The notes: generated by a model from the sequence alone, not told the origin. A DNA stretch of 64,000 nucleotides from Siphonodentalium dalli (GCA_032622095.1 CP136066.1:195226816-195290815); one strand, 5' to 3'. Positions 12,468 through 25,900 are shown, counted from the first letter of the stretch. Made by a program: numbers and translations.

Positions 12468-12848
12468 ATAGAGGCCTTTCGCAAAATCACGATTACGATT
12501 ACGGATGTGGACAATATCTTGCCAGTATACGGCCAAAAATTCGATCTTTACGCATAGGGTTTCTTATGTGGGGCGATATTTACCCCACACATTTTAATTA
12601 TTTGCAGTGTCAAGGATGTGCCACTGGCACTGCTTGGAGACGCTCTAAAAGTATCCGTGTGGTGCATAACACACGTATAAGAACATGGGATCTGAAAGAG
12701 ACACACATTACCTTTTCCATCAAATATTTGTGTAACTGAATATAGTGGGGCATATGCCGCCTCACAAATTAACCATCGTATGTAAGTTGTGATGGTGTCC
12801 GCCTTACTAGCACAATATCACAATAGTGATTTTGCGAAAGGTCTCTAT
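12468..12848. mobile_element. MITE-like element next to the tail exon acceptor
   Basis: Terminal inverted repeats of 23 bp: atagaggcctttcgcaaaat on the left and attttgcgaaaggtctctat on the right. It starts only 72 bp upstream (in gene direction) of the exon 23 acceptor. No coding capacity is apparent. Confidence 0.6.
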
Positions 12849-12959
12849 TGTTATTATTTTCTCAGCCGCGAGTTAGTTGCGTGATTACACAACAACCATG
12901 CACGTCGCAATGAACATGCTCCAAATCAGACAGTTCCTGCGTAGACTGGGTCATCCGAA

Positions 12960-13472
12960 GATCATGCCATGAATCTCTACTCTGGCTAACGTCCGTAGAA
13001 ATCATATTCCACCAGCACAAAACCTTGGAACTTGTTGAAGTTTTGACAGGGAACCTTATAAAGTCGAAACAATATGGTGGGGAATATATTTATTACTTAT
13101 TATATGTTCCTTAATAATGTACTTCACTGTAGCTGAATATCCCAACTCCAAAATTGCATGTTTTTCGGTGACTTTTGTGAGCCGATATAGTAAAAACGTT
13201 GAATTAATTACCCAGGAAAAAATCCATAATGTAAGCGATGCAAAGCAAAATCGCTCACAAATTCACTTAAATCGTGAAATTTCGAGTTGGGACCTTCACC
13301 TGCAGTGAAGTGCATTATTAAGGAACAGATAATAACTAAGAAATATATTCCCCGTGTTATTTTTTCAACTGTATAAGGATCCCTGTCAAAACTTCAAAAA
13401 GTTCCAAGGTTTTGTTCTGGTGGAATATGATCTCTGCAGGCGTTAGCCGGAGTAGTGATTCATGGCATGATC
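12960..13472. mobile_element. Foldback MITE, GATCATGCC family, copy 1
   Basis: Ends gatcatgccatgaatc and gattcatggcatgatc, with long inner arms (gttttgacagggaaccttat mirrored by aaggatccctgtcaaaac). The same family is at 33597-33995 and 45130-45654. Confidence 0.75.
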
Positions 13473-13684
13473 AAAGGCCATCCGAAACGACCGACCATCA
13501 CATTGTATAGTAAGGCTGTGTTAACCCATTCATGAATGGAGCTGAGCTGGTGCAGCATATCCTGTGCCAGTGCATTATCTTATATGCATTATCCTATGTG
13601 AGACTCGCATATATAAGAGAATGCACTGTCTTACAATGTCAAGGTAAACATTACTAGGCCAAGAATAATTGTCTCATAAAGACA

Positions 13685-13924
13685 ATGACAAAATGTAACG
13701 CCGAGGAAGTGCTATCATTCTATAGAATTGGAATAACATGTAGCAGCAAGAACCGCCCTGTAAAAATTATATTAAATTCAAAGTCTACTAGAGATATACT
13801 GATTGAAGATGCAGTTGGCTGTAACAGAGGAAAGAGAGGTACCATAGGTAGCTCAAAGATTTACTTTAATAAGGACAATTCTATAGATGAAATGAACAGA
13901 TTATACGAGCTGCGAACAGAATAA
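13685..13924 (+). pseudogene. Non-LTR retrotransposon ORF1-like remnant
   Basis: An 80-codon open stretch with E-E-V-L-S-F-Y-R-I-G, R-P-V-K-I-I-L, K-I-Y-F-N-K-D and an L-R-T-E end. This order (R-x-G, then R-P-x-K-I-x-L, then an I-x-x-x-K-D with charged tail) resembles the conserved core of ORF1-type proteins of invertebrate non-LTR elements. It is far too short to be complete and nothing of a reverse transcriptase follows, so I read it as a fragment. The match is from memory of the pattern only. Confidence 0.4.
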
Positions 13925-14029
13925 AAAAAAAAACAAGACCACACAAAGAAGGACTTTCGAATCAAACAAAATCGAGTGATATAATTACCATTATTATGTT
14001 GATTATACGCCCTGTAACTAACTCGCGGC

Positions 14030-14260
14030 CATATTGGATCCACCCGGTCCGGTTCCGTGGTTTTAGTGATACAGGTCAAAGTTCTGGAGTAGTATTTCCA
14101 TACATGTATATGGAAGTCATGAATATTCAGAAGCCCCATGTTTGTAAATGCTACTCCAGAACTTTGACCTGTAGCACTAAAACCAGGGAGCCGGGGCTAG
14201 ATGAATCTCTGAAATCACGGAACGGAGCTGGATTCATCCAATACGGTCGCGACTCGGTGA
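14030..14260. repeat. Inverted-repeat pair
   Basis: The arm ggttttagtg followed by tcaaagttctggagtag is mirrored by ctactccagaactttga and cactaaaacc, with further matches outward. Likely a decayed foldback element in the intron. Confidence 0.5.
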
Positions 14261-14866
14261 TCTCGCTTAGTGTGACTAATTTGTAATGTTGATATGATAC
14301 TAACCGAGTCTAATAATTAGTCAGACTCGTCCTTTGAATAAATGATGATGATAATGATGGTAGCATTTGGCAATTTCTTTTTTTTGATTTGTTTTCAATT
14401 GTCAAAGTAAATTTGGGCCACCATGGACCTTGAGGGTACAGGTATACGTTCATACACTGGCACCTTGTACGGCAACATGTTCTCACAGAAGACGTGCGGT
14501 TGCAGAATATGAACGGCAACATGCATAGGAAATAATCATTTACCAAAGTTAACGACATGAGTAGTAAAGGTTCGGTAGTTCCAAATGTAACGTTGCTATA
14601 CTAACACATTACATTAAAATACATGTATGCTTGATTCTTGCGAGATAACTGCATGATATATACAGGTGAATTTCGACAGTATCGCTAATTGTGGAACTAC
14701 CTAGTTTTTACTTATCATGCATTTAGCTGTGACACAGATGCATTTCAAAAGCATAACGCAATCGGTTTCCGGCACATTGTGGCTTTCTATACATAAATGC
14801 CTACAAACAAGTGCCTGGCAAATTTGCGAGTGTATGAACGTATACCCTGATGTGGACTTTACTCAC

Positions 14867-14960
14867 CTCCGGCGGCACAAGAGGAATAATAACATGCAAG
14901 CCAGCATGGCGATGCAAACCAGAATTGCAGCAATTATGATAACTGGTACCAGAGGAGTAC
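14867..14960 (-). CDS. Exon 22: transmembrane exon
   Basis: A 94-nt exon, phase 1 in and phase 2 out, bounded by ttttcag and gtgagt. It codes T-P-L-V-P-V, then about 24 hydrophobic residues (V-I-I-I-A-A-I-L-V-C-I-A-M-L-A-C-M-L-L-F-L-L), then C-R-R. Splicing to exon 23 extends this to R-R-R-K-R-R, a strong stop-transfer, so the mucin part is extracellular and the tail cytoplasmic. The Cys at the inner membrane border could be palmitoylated (inference). The exon is too short to stand out as an open frame by itself. The span, the phases and both splice sites all agree. Confidence 0.85.
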
Positions 14961-15540
14961 CTGAAAACGGATATAAACATGAACATGGACCGTAATAAAT
15001 GTGTTCTGTAAACATGTGATGTGGAAAGGTTCGTCACTACAGATGTAATTATGTAATTATCACAAAACTATGACATCAACTTAGCAGGTAGACTATTTCA
15101 CTCTCGTGTTTGGGTCGCTTGTTACAAATTTCAACGATACCGTATTCTGTGTTTGTTCTTTGTCTGTTCGCAGTATTTTGAATCATGGGCACATGAAAGG
15201 ATTGGTATCACAGATGGACGCCGAGCCGACAACATCCATCGTATATGTTTTGAAGTAGCTTCTGTGTTAATTGGCGACTGGAAACTACTATTTTATAATA
15301 CAAAAGTCAATGTCGTGTGTATCAGATAAGTGCATGGTGTTCTTTGAAATAATTTCCTTGTATAATATAATACAATTTATGATAAAGGTCGACGTTTGAA
15401 TATTCTTTGAATATTGAACTTGTTATTGTGTATTAAGTGTCACAGAATAAACGATGGACGCCGAGCCGACATATATATTTGTATATAATTATAATTGTAA
15501 ATGCTATATGAACACTATATGTACACGATGCACAATATTT

Positions 15541-15730
15541 ATCAAATATAAATATAACACTATCGGGTCTGTATTAAATTTTGCGTTCTTAATATCGCAA
15601 TATTTTGCGCTCAAAGTCGCAATAATAAGCGCGACAGATTTTGGTATTGCGCTATAATCGCACCTTTTTCGAAATTAAGCGCGTTCAATATCGCAATAAA
15701 GGCGCACCTCAATATACCACTTCTTCTGAC
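15541..15730. repeat. Dispersed repeat rich in GCGC (inverted copy at 32870-33075)
   Basis: Sequence with repeated gcaatatt and gcgctc words, ending ggcgcacctcaatataccac. Its reverse complement, gtggtatattgagatgcgcc and onward, lies at 32870-33075, in another intron of the same gene. Confidence 0.6.
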
Positions 15731-16284
15731 AGATACCGTATTTTTTATGACTTCAATGTGTCTTTCTAAAACATATAATGCTCGTAGAAGGGTAGTATGT
15801 GTCGACATATTTCGATACCGGGAACAAATCAAAAGCGAATATTATTATGTGTATTTTGGAGCGCAATCCGCCAAGTGGCTTTCATATACTCTAAAATATC
15901 TTGACTAAATCATAGAATTATATTACTTGTTTCTAACTTTCCACACATAACGTATTAGTGAGACTAACGCTATTTATTTTGACCATATGATATACATGTA
16001 GACTGCACATATCCATATTATTTGATAGGAAATTTTGCTGAGCGGGTACAATAACACAAATATTTGTTAGAACTAGTCTGACACATGAAGACCATGAGTT
16101 GCATTAATAACATTATAGTCGCAGCTCTATTATAGGAGAACCATAACTTCAGCGTCGTATGATCACAAGATATTTTTGTTTTCTTATATAAAGCTTTACG
16201 GATATTGCACTTGATGGATGTTATATTTGCATGCAGCTAATATAATATGGGAGACACTGAATGTAATTATTGTTGTGACTTTAA

Positions 16285-16770
16285 CCCTTTCAGTGCCAGG
16301 GGCCGATCTCATCGGCCCTAATTTACGGTCTGTAAAATCGGCCCTAAAAAAAAATAAACAAAAAACAAAAAAAATATTATAATGTTTTTTTTTAGATATT
16401 TTTGGGTTGAATTTTTTTTGGGTATGCTTAAGCATGCTATAGCGATTTTAAAAACAAACTGAATAAAACCTTAGGGGCATGTTATAACTCAAAACTATCA
16501 CTAAGTATTCATAGTAATAATTTTGATGCCCATGAAAAACGTAAGATTCCCTGGCACTAAACCTACAAAATAAGTCTGTTAAAGAATATAAGAAAAAATT
16601 ATTAAAATTGTAAAATATTGTAAAAAATAATAACAAATGATGAAAATTTGTTAGGCCAATGCATTCTCTTATATATGCGAGGCGACCTATGGTCGACTTG
16701 CATATATAAGAGAATGCATTGGCACAGGGTATATGGGTTGATACAAAAATCGGACCTGGCACTGAAAGGG
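16285..16770. mobile_element. piggyBac-type MITE, variant ends
   Basis: Flanked on both sides by TTAA (16281-16284 and 16771-16774). Terminal inverted repeats CCCTTTCAGTGCCAGG and CCTGGCACTGAAAGGG are perfect over 16 bp. It contains one 67-bp hairpin (16656-16722). TTAA duplication and C-rich ends are hallmarks of the piggyBac superfamily. No transposase. Confidence 0.75.
16656..16722. repeat. 67-bp hairpin module, copy in MITE 16285-16770
   Basis: The arm ccaatgcattctcttatata is mirrored by tatataagagaatgcattgg around a short palindromic centre (gaggcgacctatggtcgact). One base differs from the other copies. Confidence 0.85.
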
Positions 16771-16772
16771 TT

Positions 16773-17112
16773 AAAGTGGTACTGTACACTAAATCCGGCC
16801 ATTTATGGCACCTTTTATACTCTACAGAATATATTCAATAAATTAATGAATTTGAGCCGTGGATGAGTGCAAAATACACACATGTGATATATGAACGATG
16901 CAAACAACATGGTAATTATAATGAAAATAATGTAATGACTCAAGCCATAAATTCATTTTCATTATAATTATAATTACCATGTTGTTTGCATCGTTCATAG
17001 CGCCCATGAGTGGATTTTGCACTAACCCATTGCTAAAATTCATTCATTTGTTGCATATATTCTATTGAGTATAAAAGTAGATGGTCCCATGTGGGGTACA
17101 GTACCCCTTTAA
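16773..17112. mobile_element. Palindromic MITE abutting the TTAA element
   Basis: Outer ends taaagtggtactgtac and gtacagtaccccttta, plus a long central palindrome (gaacgatgcaaacaacatgg mirrored by ccatgttgtttgcatcgttc). It shares the TTAA of the neighbouring MITE, so one may have inserted at the edge of the other. Confidence 0.55.
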
Positions 17113-18075
17113 TGCTTATATTTTTACAAAGAACACTTCGGAAAAGATGGTATAGCGCATATCGTTCTGTCAGCTGGAGAGAACAACGTGTCAAGGTCTA
17201 ATTAAACGTGTTTCATGCATGATGAAGCTCAATTGATTTGTGCTTGGGGTGAATTGATGAATAATGCATTTTGGAATTAAATACAAAAGCTGAAAATAGG
17301 AATGGTGATATTAGTTCTAAGTTTTACTTCTCGGTTAAAAATGTTCTATTTCTTCCCTGCACCACTTCCAGCACCAACAATATTTATACAATAGCTTAGA
17401 ATGCACGTTATAATTACGATTCTCCATATAAACAAGACATTTCACTTTATTATGCTTTGAAGATATATGCATGCGCAATCGAAACAAATAAACGTCATAG
17501 TTGAACAGTGTAATATTCGAAAAAGATCCACAGTTTCTGTCCCAATTCTAGGAAACAATTGAGGAAGAAATTGACAGTAGCTGATGAGTATTATTACTGT
17601 ATACCGCCGTATATATGCAACGTTAAGGGCACATAACTTTAACATACCTATTTCATATATGATACATTTTTGCGTATTTGTGCTATCTGATTGAACATAA
17701 TTAGGAGTTGGAATAAAATTAAATTGAATATGGACTCAACCCTTACTATACGAAATACTCGTTGGTGAGTAGTTCCCTTAGGAAATCTTCAGATAATAGT
17801 TCAACAATGTATAACTTGTTATCTGAGCATTTCCTCCAATGAATATGAATTATTCTGCTTTTGTATTATCTATTTTTCTGTCTGTCGTCTGCTTTTATTA
17901 CCAGACCATCCCCCCAAATGAGTAATCGACCGCTCCAGTGTATACTTTTATAACTGAATTGGAGAATCCATTTAGTATAAACAGAGTTAAAGCAGCTCGT
18001 TTTTGGTGCAAGTGGTGTGTACAGCGGGTAGAACTCTCATTCAAAGCTAATGTTGGCGTAATTTAGTTTCACATT

Positions 18076-18415
18076 TGTGACCCGCCATATCAAATCCAGT
18101 CGTAAGTCGGGATTTTTTTCCCCTGTGCCAATGCATTCTCTTATATATGCGAGTCGACCATAGGTCGCCTCGCATATATAAGAGAATGCATTGGCCTAAC
18201 AATTTTTTATCATTTTTTTTAAATAAATGTTTCTTACAATTTTTAGGACATAAAATAAAAAAACATCCATTACCCTGCAGGGAGCCCCACACATATATAG
18301 AAGCATATAGAAGAGTGTCGTCTGCTCATGTTTGTCTGGGGCTCTGTATGGGTGAAATTATAAAATTGTTAAAGAATACATGAAAAAATTATTAAAATTG
18401 ATATGGCGGGTCACA
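18076..18415. mobile_element. MITE with TGTGACCCGCC ends carrying the 67-bp hairpin
   Basis: Terminal inverted repeats tgtgacccgccatatcaa and ttgatatggcgggtcaca. The ends are unrelated to the TTAA MITEs, yet the interior contains the same hairpin (18128-18194). Target duplication not evident. Confidence 0.65.
18128..18194. repeat. 67-bp hairpin module in a second MITE family
   Basis: Same arms and centre as the hairpins at 16656, 36271, 39835, 46030 and 47754. Flanked by ccctgtg on one side as in the other hosts. Confidence 0.85.
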
Positions 18416-18764
18416 TATATCGTCATATATGTAATTCCCTCTGCATATTTATTATGTATAACATAAACTCAATTAATTGTTTAAGTCCAATGTCAACATT
18501 TTGACTAGGCTATAATTATGAAGTGTATTGCGTAAGATGATCGCGTTTAATACAAACTGAAATTCGTATGATTTGTAGTATATTAACATGCATAAATAGA
18601 TACAACATAGTGACATAAATTATTTCTTTCGTCGGAAGCAGGCTTTTACCTGGGAATGCAGTGGTGCAATGTGATGAAGCATACAAAGCGTGATGTAGCA
18701 ATATTAAATTGTGTAAAACATTTTATAGCCTTGAAACATTTTGTCCAAAATGTTTCGCTAATCA

Positions 18765-18945
18765 GGGAGGATGTCGGGAAAAAATTTCAGACATGTCTGG
18801 TGATTATTTTTACCTTGGCCATTTTGAGACCCACCCACCCATCGAACTTAATTTTTTTTCCCGTTTTAGCAAGTTTTTTCCGATCATTTTAGAGACCCAT
18901 CCGCTAGAAACACGAACTATTTTTTTTTCGGAAGAATATTAGAAT
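18765..18945. repeat. Dispersed poly-G/poly-C repeat family member
   Basis: Contains gtcgggaaaaaa, gacccacccaccc and ttttttcccgtttt words. Related copies are at 19205-19345, 48990-49140, 49425-49560, 56640-56825 and 57785-57910, in both orientations and several with G or C runs of ten or more. Confidence 0.6.
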
Positions 18946-19959
18946 TGTCACCACTTACTGTCTGTTTCCTACCAACTACCTATTACAGGTTGGTGCGTGT
19001 GATTAGCTTAGTTTGACATGGAAGTGCTTGTTCAATATTTCCATGCATTTTATGTTCGGAGTGACCAAGACTGACTTATGCCGGATATTTAGTTATTTTA
19101 CAACAAGACAGTCTGTACTGATTGTCTAAAGGCAGTTTTTATGTTAAAATTACATTATCTTTGTTTCAAGTTTTAAGGCCAAAAATAGTTGAAAACTATG
19201 GACTATTCTTTTTTTTTTTTTGAGCTGCGGAAAAAAATTGCTTTTGTGTCCGTTTGACCACCCATACACCCCTTCACTTGTTGGGAAAAAATGTTTGACA
19301 TCCCCCCCCCAGCGCCAATTGAAATTTTCTTTGGCCACTTTCGACCCTGTATTTGTTTCAGTGTTATTGTATTTGCTGTCCACAATACTTTTTGGTTATT
19401 TACCCTCACTATACGGTAGCGATATCGATCACCAAACATCGTAATTCGGGAAGAATGCGTTCAACGATAAGCTGGGTGATAATGATGCATTATTTAAAAC
19501 GTGCATGTAATTAGAAAAAAACGTAGGTGAGATATTCGTGCAGGAAGCTTGATCATATTTACCATTTTGTTCTGTCGCGATATATAAGCTCCGTCCACAT
19601 TCTTGTTCATCTTCATCCGTGTGCGAAAAAAAAAATGTCTTTCCTGCATAATTGCATTGTTGGGGTAGTCATAAGCAGGCAAGGAATATGAGGTCAACAA
19701 ATGCGTTTTCCAATCACCTGAGGCGAACTGTGCAAGTCACTCAGTAATTGTTAACTTTAGCAGACTTGAGTGAAACTACGTTACACAAGCTATCCCTTGG
19801 TGTGTTTTGCGTTTTCGGCACAGTCTCGGGGAGATGATCTAACTACGGTGCTATATATGGTATGGTACATTGCTGATTGGGAGCACTCTTCTGGGAGAAC
19901 TACCAAGCAATGGAATGAATATGATCTCATATTGAAGCTAATTTAATTCGTGTACTAAC

Positions 19960-22900
19960 CTCCTGCAATATGAACGATCCCAGGTATACTCTTCGACACA
20001 GACACGGTAACATTAGTTGGTACTTCACTTCCACCTGGGAAAGCGGTTGTTGATACAGACGTTGGATCATGGCTGCTAGATGAACTAGTTGTTCCATCGT
20101 GTAGACTAGAGTCGCCAGTAACTCCATCCGGAAGGCCACTGGTCGAGTAATTCGTGATTTCCGTCATATTGGTAGCTGTCAGAACGCCAGATGCAGTTCC
20201 TGTAACATCCAAACGAGGGTCAGTGGTTGAGGCCTTCGGTGTTTCTGTAAGACCAGCCACACTTCCAGTAACTTCCCCACGAGGTCCGGGGGTTGAGGCC
20301 TTTGCCGTTTCTGTAATATCAACCGTCACTTCTCCAGGAGGACGGACGATTGATGCCTTTGTTGTTTCTGTAAGACCACCCACACTTCCAGTAACTTTCC
20401 CACGAGGTCCAGGGGTTGAGGCCTTTGTTGTTTCTGTAATATCAACCGTCGCTTCTCCAGGAGGACGGACGATTGAGGCCTTTGTTGTTTCTGAGATATC
20501 ACCTGCTGTCTGAGTTGCAGTAACTTCATCACGAGGACCAGTTATGGAAGCCTTAGCTACATCGGTTACGCCATCTGTTGTTAGGGTTCCAGTGGTTGAG
20601 GCCTTGGCTGATTCTGTAATATCAACCGTAACTTCTCCAGGAGGACGGACGGTCGCGACCTTTGTTGTTGCCGTTATATCAACCGTCACTCCTTCTGTGG
20701 TTGAGGCCTTGGATGTTTCCGTAATACCACCCGTAACCTCTCTAGAAGTGACAGTTGTTGACGCCTTTAATTTTCCCGCAATATGAGTCGTATCTTCTGG
20801 CGTTCCAGTGGACGAGGCCATCGGTGTTTCCGTAGTATCGGCCGTTACGTCTGCTGGAGTGTCAGTGGTCCGTGCCTTAGTTCCCGTAACATCAACCGTA
20901 ACGTTAACTGGAGAGCCGGTTGTTGACTCCTTTGTTGTATATGTAATACCAGCCGTGTCAATTGTTGAGGTCTTGGTTTTCTCCGTAATGCCAAGCGTAA
21001 CATCTGCTGGAGTGTCGATGGTTGAGGCATTTATTGTTTCCGAAATACCACCCGTAACGTCTCCAGGACTTCCAGTGGTCGAGAACTTCGCTGTTCCTGT
21101 AATATCAACCGTAATTGTCTCTGAAGATCCACTGGTTGAAGCCTTCGTTATTTCCGTAATATCCGCTGATATCCGTCTTATCGTTACGACTGCTGGGGTA
21201 TCAGTGCTTGAGGTCTCAGTTCCCGTAATATCACCAGTTACCTCTCCTGGAGTTCCAGCGGTCGAGGCATTCGTTGTTCCCGTAACATGAGCCGTAACTT
21301 TAGATGGAGTTCCAGTGGTTAAACCTTTCGGTGAGCCCGGGATATCAGCCGTAACAAACGCGACAGTATCAGTGGTTGAGGCCTTCGTTGTTCCCGTAAC
21401 ATCAGCCGTAACTTCAGATGGAATTCCAGTGGTTAAAGCTTTCGTTGTTTCCGTGATATCAGCCGTAACTAATGTGGGAGTATCAGTGGTTGAGACCCTA
21501 GTTGCATCCGTTATATCAACCGTGATGTGGACTGGAGTGCCGGTTGTTGACTCCTTTGTTGTCTCTGTAATACCAGCCGTAACTGTTTGAGTGTCAATTG
21601 TTGAGGCCTTGGTTTTCTCCATAATACCAACCGTAACATCTGCTTCAGTTGCGGTGGTTGAACCCTTTATTGTTTCCGTAATATCAACCGTAACGTCCAC
21701 ATGACTTATAGTGGTTGAGACGTTCGCTGTTCCTGTAATATTAGCAGTAATTTTATCTGGAGATCCAGTGGTTGAAGCCTTCGTTATTTCCGTAATATCC
21801 GCTGATATCCGTCTTATTGTTACGACTGCTGCAGTATCAGTGGTTGAGGTCTGAATTGTTCCCGTAATATCACCCGTTACGTCTTCTGGAATGCCAGGTG
21901 TGGAGGCCGTTGTTGAGTCCGTAACTTCAGATGGAATTCCAGTGGTTGAAGGTTTTGTTGTATCCGTAATATCAGCCGTAACTACTGCTAGAGTGTCAGT
22001 TGTTGAAACCTTAGTTGCTTCCGTTATATCAACCGTAACTTCTCCATGGCTTCCAATGGTTGAGACATTCGTTGTTCCCGTAACATGAGCCGTAACTTCA
22101 GATGGAATTCCAGTGGTTGGAGCTTTCGTGGTTACCATAATATCAGCCGTAACGACTGCAGGAATATCAGTGGTTGAGGCCTTAGTTGTTCCCGTAATAT
22201 CATCCGTTACCTCTCCTGGAGTTCCCTCGGCGTAGGCCTTCGTATCCGTAATATCAGCCGTAAGTTCAGACGGGGTTCCAGTGGTTGAAGCTTTCGTTGT
22301 TCTCGTAATATCAGCCGTAGCGTCTCCTGGAGTTCCAGTGGTTGAGGCAGTCGTTCTTTCCGTACTACCAACCGTTACTTCATATGGAGTGTGAGCGCTT
22401 AAAACCTTAGTTGTTTCCGTAATAGCAGCCGTAATGTCTGCTGCGATGTCAGTGGATGGTGCCGGCTTTGTTTCCGTAATATCAGCCGTAGCTTCTGGCG
22501 TTCCAGTGGTTGATGTCATGGTCGCCGTAATCTCAGCCGTAACTTCAGATGGAAATTCGGTGGTTAAAACCTTCGTTCTTTCCGTAATATCTGCTGGGGT
22601 GTCAGTGGTTGATGACTTCGTTGTTTCCGCAATATCAGCTGTAACATCTGCCGGACTTCCAGTGGTTGTGGCAATCGTTGTTCCCGTAATATCAGCCGTA
22701 CCATCCCCTGGAATGACAGTTATTGAAGCCATCGTACTTGTCCTAATATCAGCCGTAACATATGTTGGAGTTCCGGTGGTTGAGTCCTTGTGTGGTTCCG
22801 TTTTATCAACCGTAACATCTGCTAGAGTGTCAATGGTTGAGGCCCTTATTGTTTCCGTGTTATCAGATGCAACATATGGTTGAGCGTCAGTGGTTGAGGC

Positions 22901-25900
22901 CTTCGTTGTTTCCGTAATAACATCCGTAACATCAGGTGGAATACCGGTGATTGAATCCTTGGTTATTTGAGTTATATCAACGGTAGGAGAGTCAGTGGTT
23001 GAGGCCTTAGTTTGTGTCGTAATATCAGCCGTAACTTCTGCTCGAATGTCAGTGATTGATGCCTCAGTTGTTTTCGTTATATCAGCCGTATCTCCGCCAG
23101 CAGGGCCGGTGATTGATGCCTTGGTTGTTTCCATTATATCAACCGAAACTTCCGATGGAGTACCAGTGGCTGATACCATCGTTGCTTCCGAAATATCAAC
23201 AGTAACATCTCCAGAAGTCACTGTCGTTGGAGCCTTCATTGTTTCCGTAGTATCAACTGTAACTTCTCTAGTGCTTCCAGTGGTCGAGGACTTGGTTGTT
23301 CTTGTAATGTCATCAGTAACGTCTGCAGGAGTTCCAGTGGTTGAAGCCGTCGCTGATTCCGTAATGTCAACACTAACTTCTGCAGGAGTTCCAGTGGTTG
23401 AAGCCTTCGCTGATTCCGTAATGTCAACACTAACTTCTGCAGGAGTTCCCGTGGTTGAAGCCTTCGCTGATTCCGTAATATCATAAGTAACTTCTGCTGG
23501 CGTGATAGTGGTTGAAGCGTTCAGTGATTCCGTAATATCAACAGTAACTACTGCAGGAGTGACAGCGGCTGAGGCCTTGGTTATTTCCGTACTATCGACC
23601 GTGACTTCTGCTGGAGATCCAGTGGTTGAGGCATTGACTGCTCTCGTGATATCCGCCATAACTTCTCCCGAAGTGACGGTCGTTGAGGCCTTTACTTTTT
23701 CCGTAATATCAGCGGTAACTTCTGGAGTTCCAACGGTTGATGCGTTTGTTATTTCAGCCGTAACTCCTGCTGGTGTTACAGTACTTGAAGCCGTGGTTAT
23801 TCCCGTAAGATCAACCGTAACGGCTGATGGAGTGTCAGTGGTTGATGCCTTGGTTGTTCCCGTAATATCAGCCGTAACGTCTGCCGGAGCGCCTGTGGTA
23901 GTTCCAACCGTAACATTTACTGGAGTGTCGCTGGTTGATGGCTTGGTTGTCTCCGCAATATCAACCCTAGCACTTGTTGGAGTGTCGATGGTTGACGTCT
24001 TTATCGTTTCTGTAATGCCAGCGGTAACTTCGCCAGGACTTCTCATGGTTGAAACCTTCGTTGTTCCCGTTATATCGGCGGTAAAGTCCCATGGAGTTCC
24101 AGTTGTTGAAGCCTTGGTTGTTTCCGTAATAACAGATGCAATGACAGTATCTTCGCCGGGAATGACAGTAACTTCCCCAGGAGTGAGAGTAACTTCACCG
24201 GGAGTGACAGAAACGTCTCGATGACCAGTGGTTGATGCCTGCGTTGTTTCCGTAATATCAGACACAATTACTTCTTCAGCGACTGAAGCCTTTGTTGTTT
24301 CCGTAATACCAGTTGCGGTCACCGTAACATCTCCGCGAATTACAGAAACTTCTCCGGGAGTGACAGTAACTTTTTCAGGACCAATGAATGATGCCTTCGT
24401 TGTTTCCGTAGTATCACTCGCAGTGACGACAACTCTGCGAGCGACAGTAGCTTCTCCTGGAGTGATAGTAACCTTTCCAGGTGTGACAGTAACATCCCCA
24501 GGATCAGTGGTTGAGGACTTCGTTATTTCCGTAATATCAGCCGCAGTGACAGTAAATTGCCCGGGAATGGCACTGATTTCTCCGGCGGTTGAGATCTTCG
24601 TTGTTTCTGAAAAATCAACCGCAGTAACTTCACCGGGAGTGACAGTATCTTTCTCGGGAGTGACTTCTCCAGGAGTCATAATAACGTCCCCATGACCAAT
24701 GGTTGATGCCTTCGTTGCTTCCGTAATATCCCCCGCACTGACAGTGACTTCTCCAGCGATTGATGCCTTCGTTGTAGCATCAGCTGCAGAAACAGTAATG
24801 GTAAATTCTCCAGGATCAGTGGTTGATGCCTTCGTTGTTTCCGTAATATCAGCCGCAGTCACAGTAACTTCTCTAGTAGTGTCAATAACATCTCCAGGAG
24901 TGAGAATAACTTCTCCAGGACCAATGGTTGATGCCTTCGTCGTTTCTGTAATACCAGCTGCAGTTACAGTAAAAACTCCGCGAGTGGAGGTAATATCTCC
25001 GGGAGTGAGAGTGGCGTCTCCAGTGGTTGATGCCTTCGTTGTTTTCGTAATATCAGCTGCAGTAACAGTAACAACTCTGCGAGCGACAGTAGCTTCTCGT
25101 GGAGTGACAGTAACATCTCCATGTGTGAAAGTAACATCTCCAGGACCAGTGGTTGAAGACTTCGTTGTTTCCGTAATATCAGCCGCAGTGACCTCTCCCC
25201 CGGTTGAGCCCTTCATTGTTTCTGAAAATTGAGCTGCAGTCACAGTAGCATCTCCGGTAGTGACAGTAATTTCTCCAGGTGTGAGAGTAACTACTCCAGG
25301 ACTAATGGTTGCGTCCTTTGTTGTTTCACTCGTATCAGTTGCAGTGATAGTAACTTCTCCGGGAGTGACAGCATGTTCCCCGGGAGTGACAGTAATTTCT
25401 CCAGGAGTCATAGTAACGTCCTCGGGACCAATGATTGATGCCTTCGTTGACTCCGTAATATCAGTTACAGTGACAGTGACGTCTCCAGTCGTCGAGGCCT
25501 TCGTTGTTTCTGTAATATCAGCTGCAGTAACTTCTCCGAGAGTGACAGTAACGTCTCCGTGACCAGCAGTTGAGGCCTTCGTTGATTCCGTAAAATCAGC
25601 CGCAGTGCCTGTCACTTTTCCGGCGGTTGAAGCTGTTGTTCTATGCGTAGTATCAACCACAATCCCAGTAACTTCTCCAGTGCTTGAAGTTGTTTCCGTA
25701 ATATCGACAACAGTGCCTGTAACTGTTCCGGTGGTTGAGGATTTAGTTGTTTCCATAATAACTGTTAGATGACTGGTAACCTCTGCTAGTGGGACAGTAA
25801 CGTCTTCATGCTTGGCAGTAGTTGAGGACTTTACCATGTTTGTGCCATCAGCACCAGTCGGAGTCATATCATCCCCATGCCAAACCGTCGTTGGGGCCAT

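Larger units (their letters stand above)
12397..14866. other. Intron between transmembrane and tail exons
   Basis: The intron holds a (GT)n tract (about 12432-12446), an inverted-repeat element (12468-12848), a foldback element of a three-copy family (12960-13472), a degenerate copy of the 67-bp hairpin (13567-13628), a retrotransposon ORF1-like remnant (13685-13924) and an inverted-repeat pair (14030-14260). The rest shows nothing I can name. Confidence 0.6.
14961..19959. other. Intron between mucin exon and transmembrane exon
   Basis: A 5-kb intron with several mobile remnants: an attgagcgc-type dispersed repeat (15541-15730), a TTAA-flanked MITE (16285-16770), a second palindromic MITE directly after it (16773-17112), a MITE carrying the 67-bp hairpin (18076-18415), and two members of the poly-G/poly-C repeat family (about 18765-18945 and 19205-19345). 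No exon with suitable phase was found. Confidence 0.6.

Noticed and set aside
20600-20900. A SEA or other protease-type domain just before the membrane span
   Set aside because: Many membrane mucins have one, so I looked through the 3' part of exon 21. Thr/Ser repeats continue almost to the donor and no globular, Cys-containing or G-S-x-x-x-type segment is visible.
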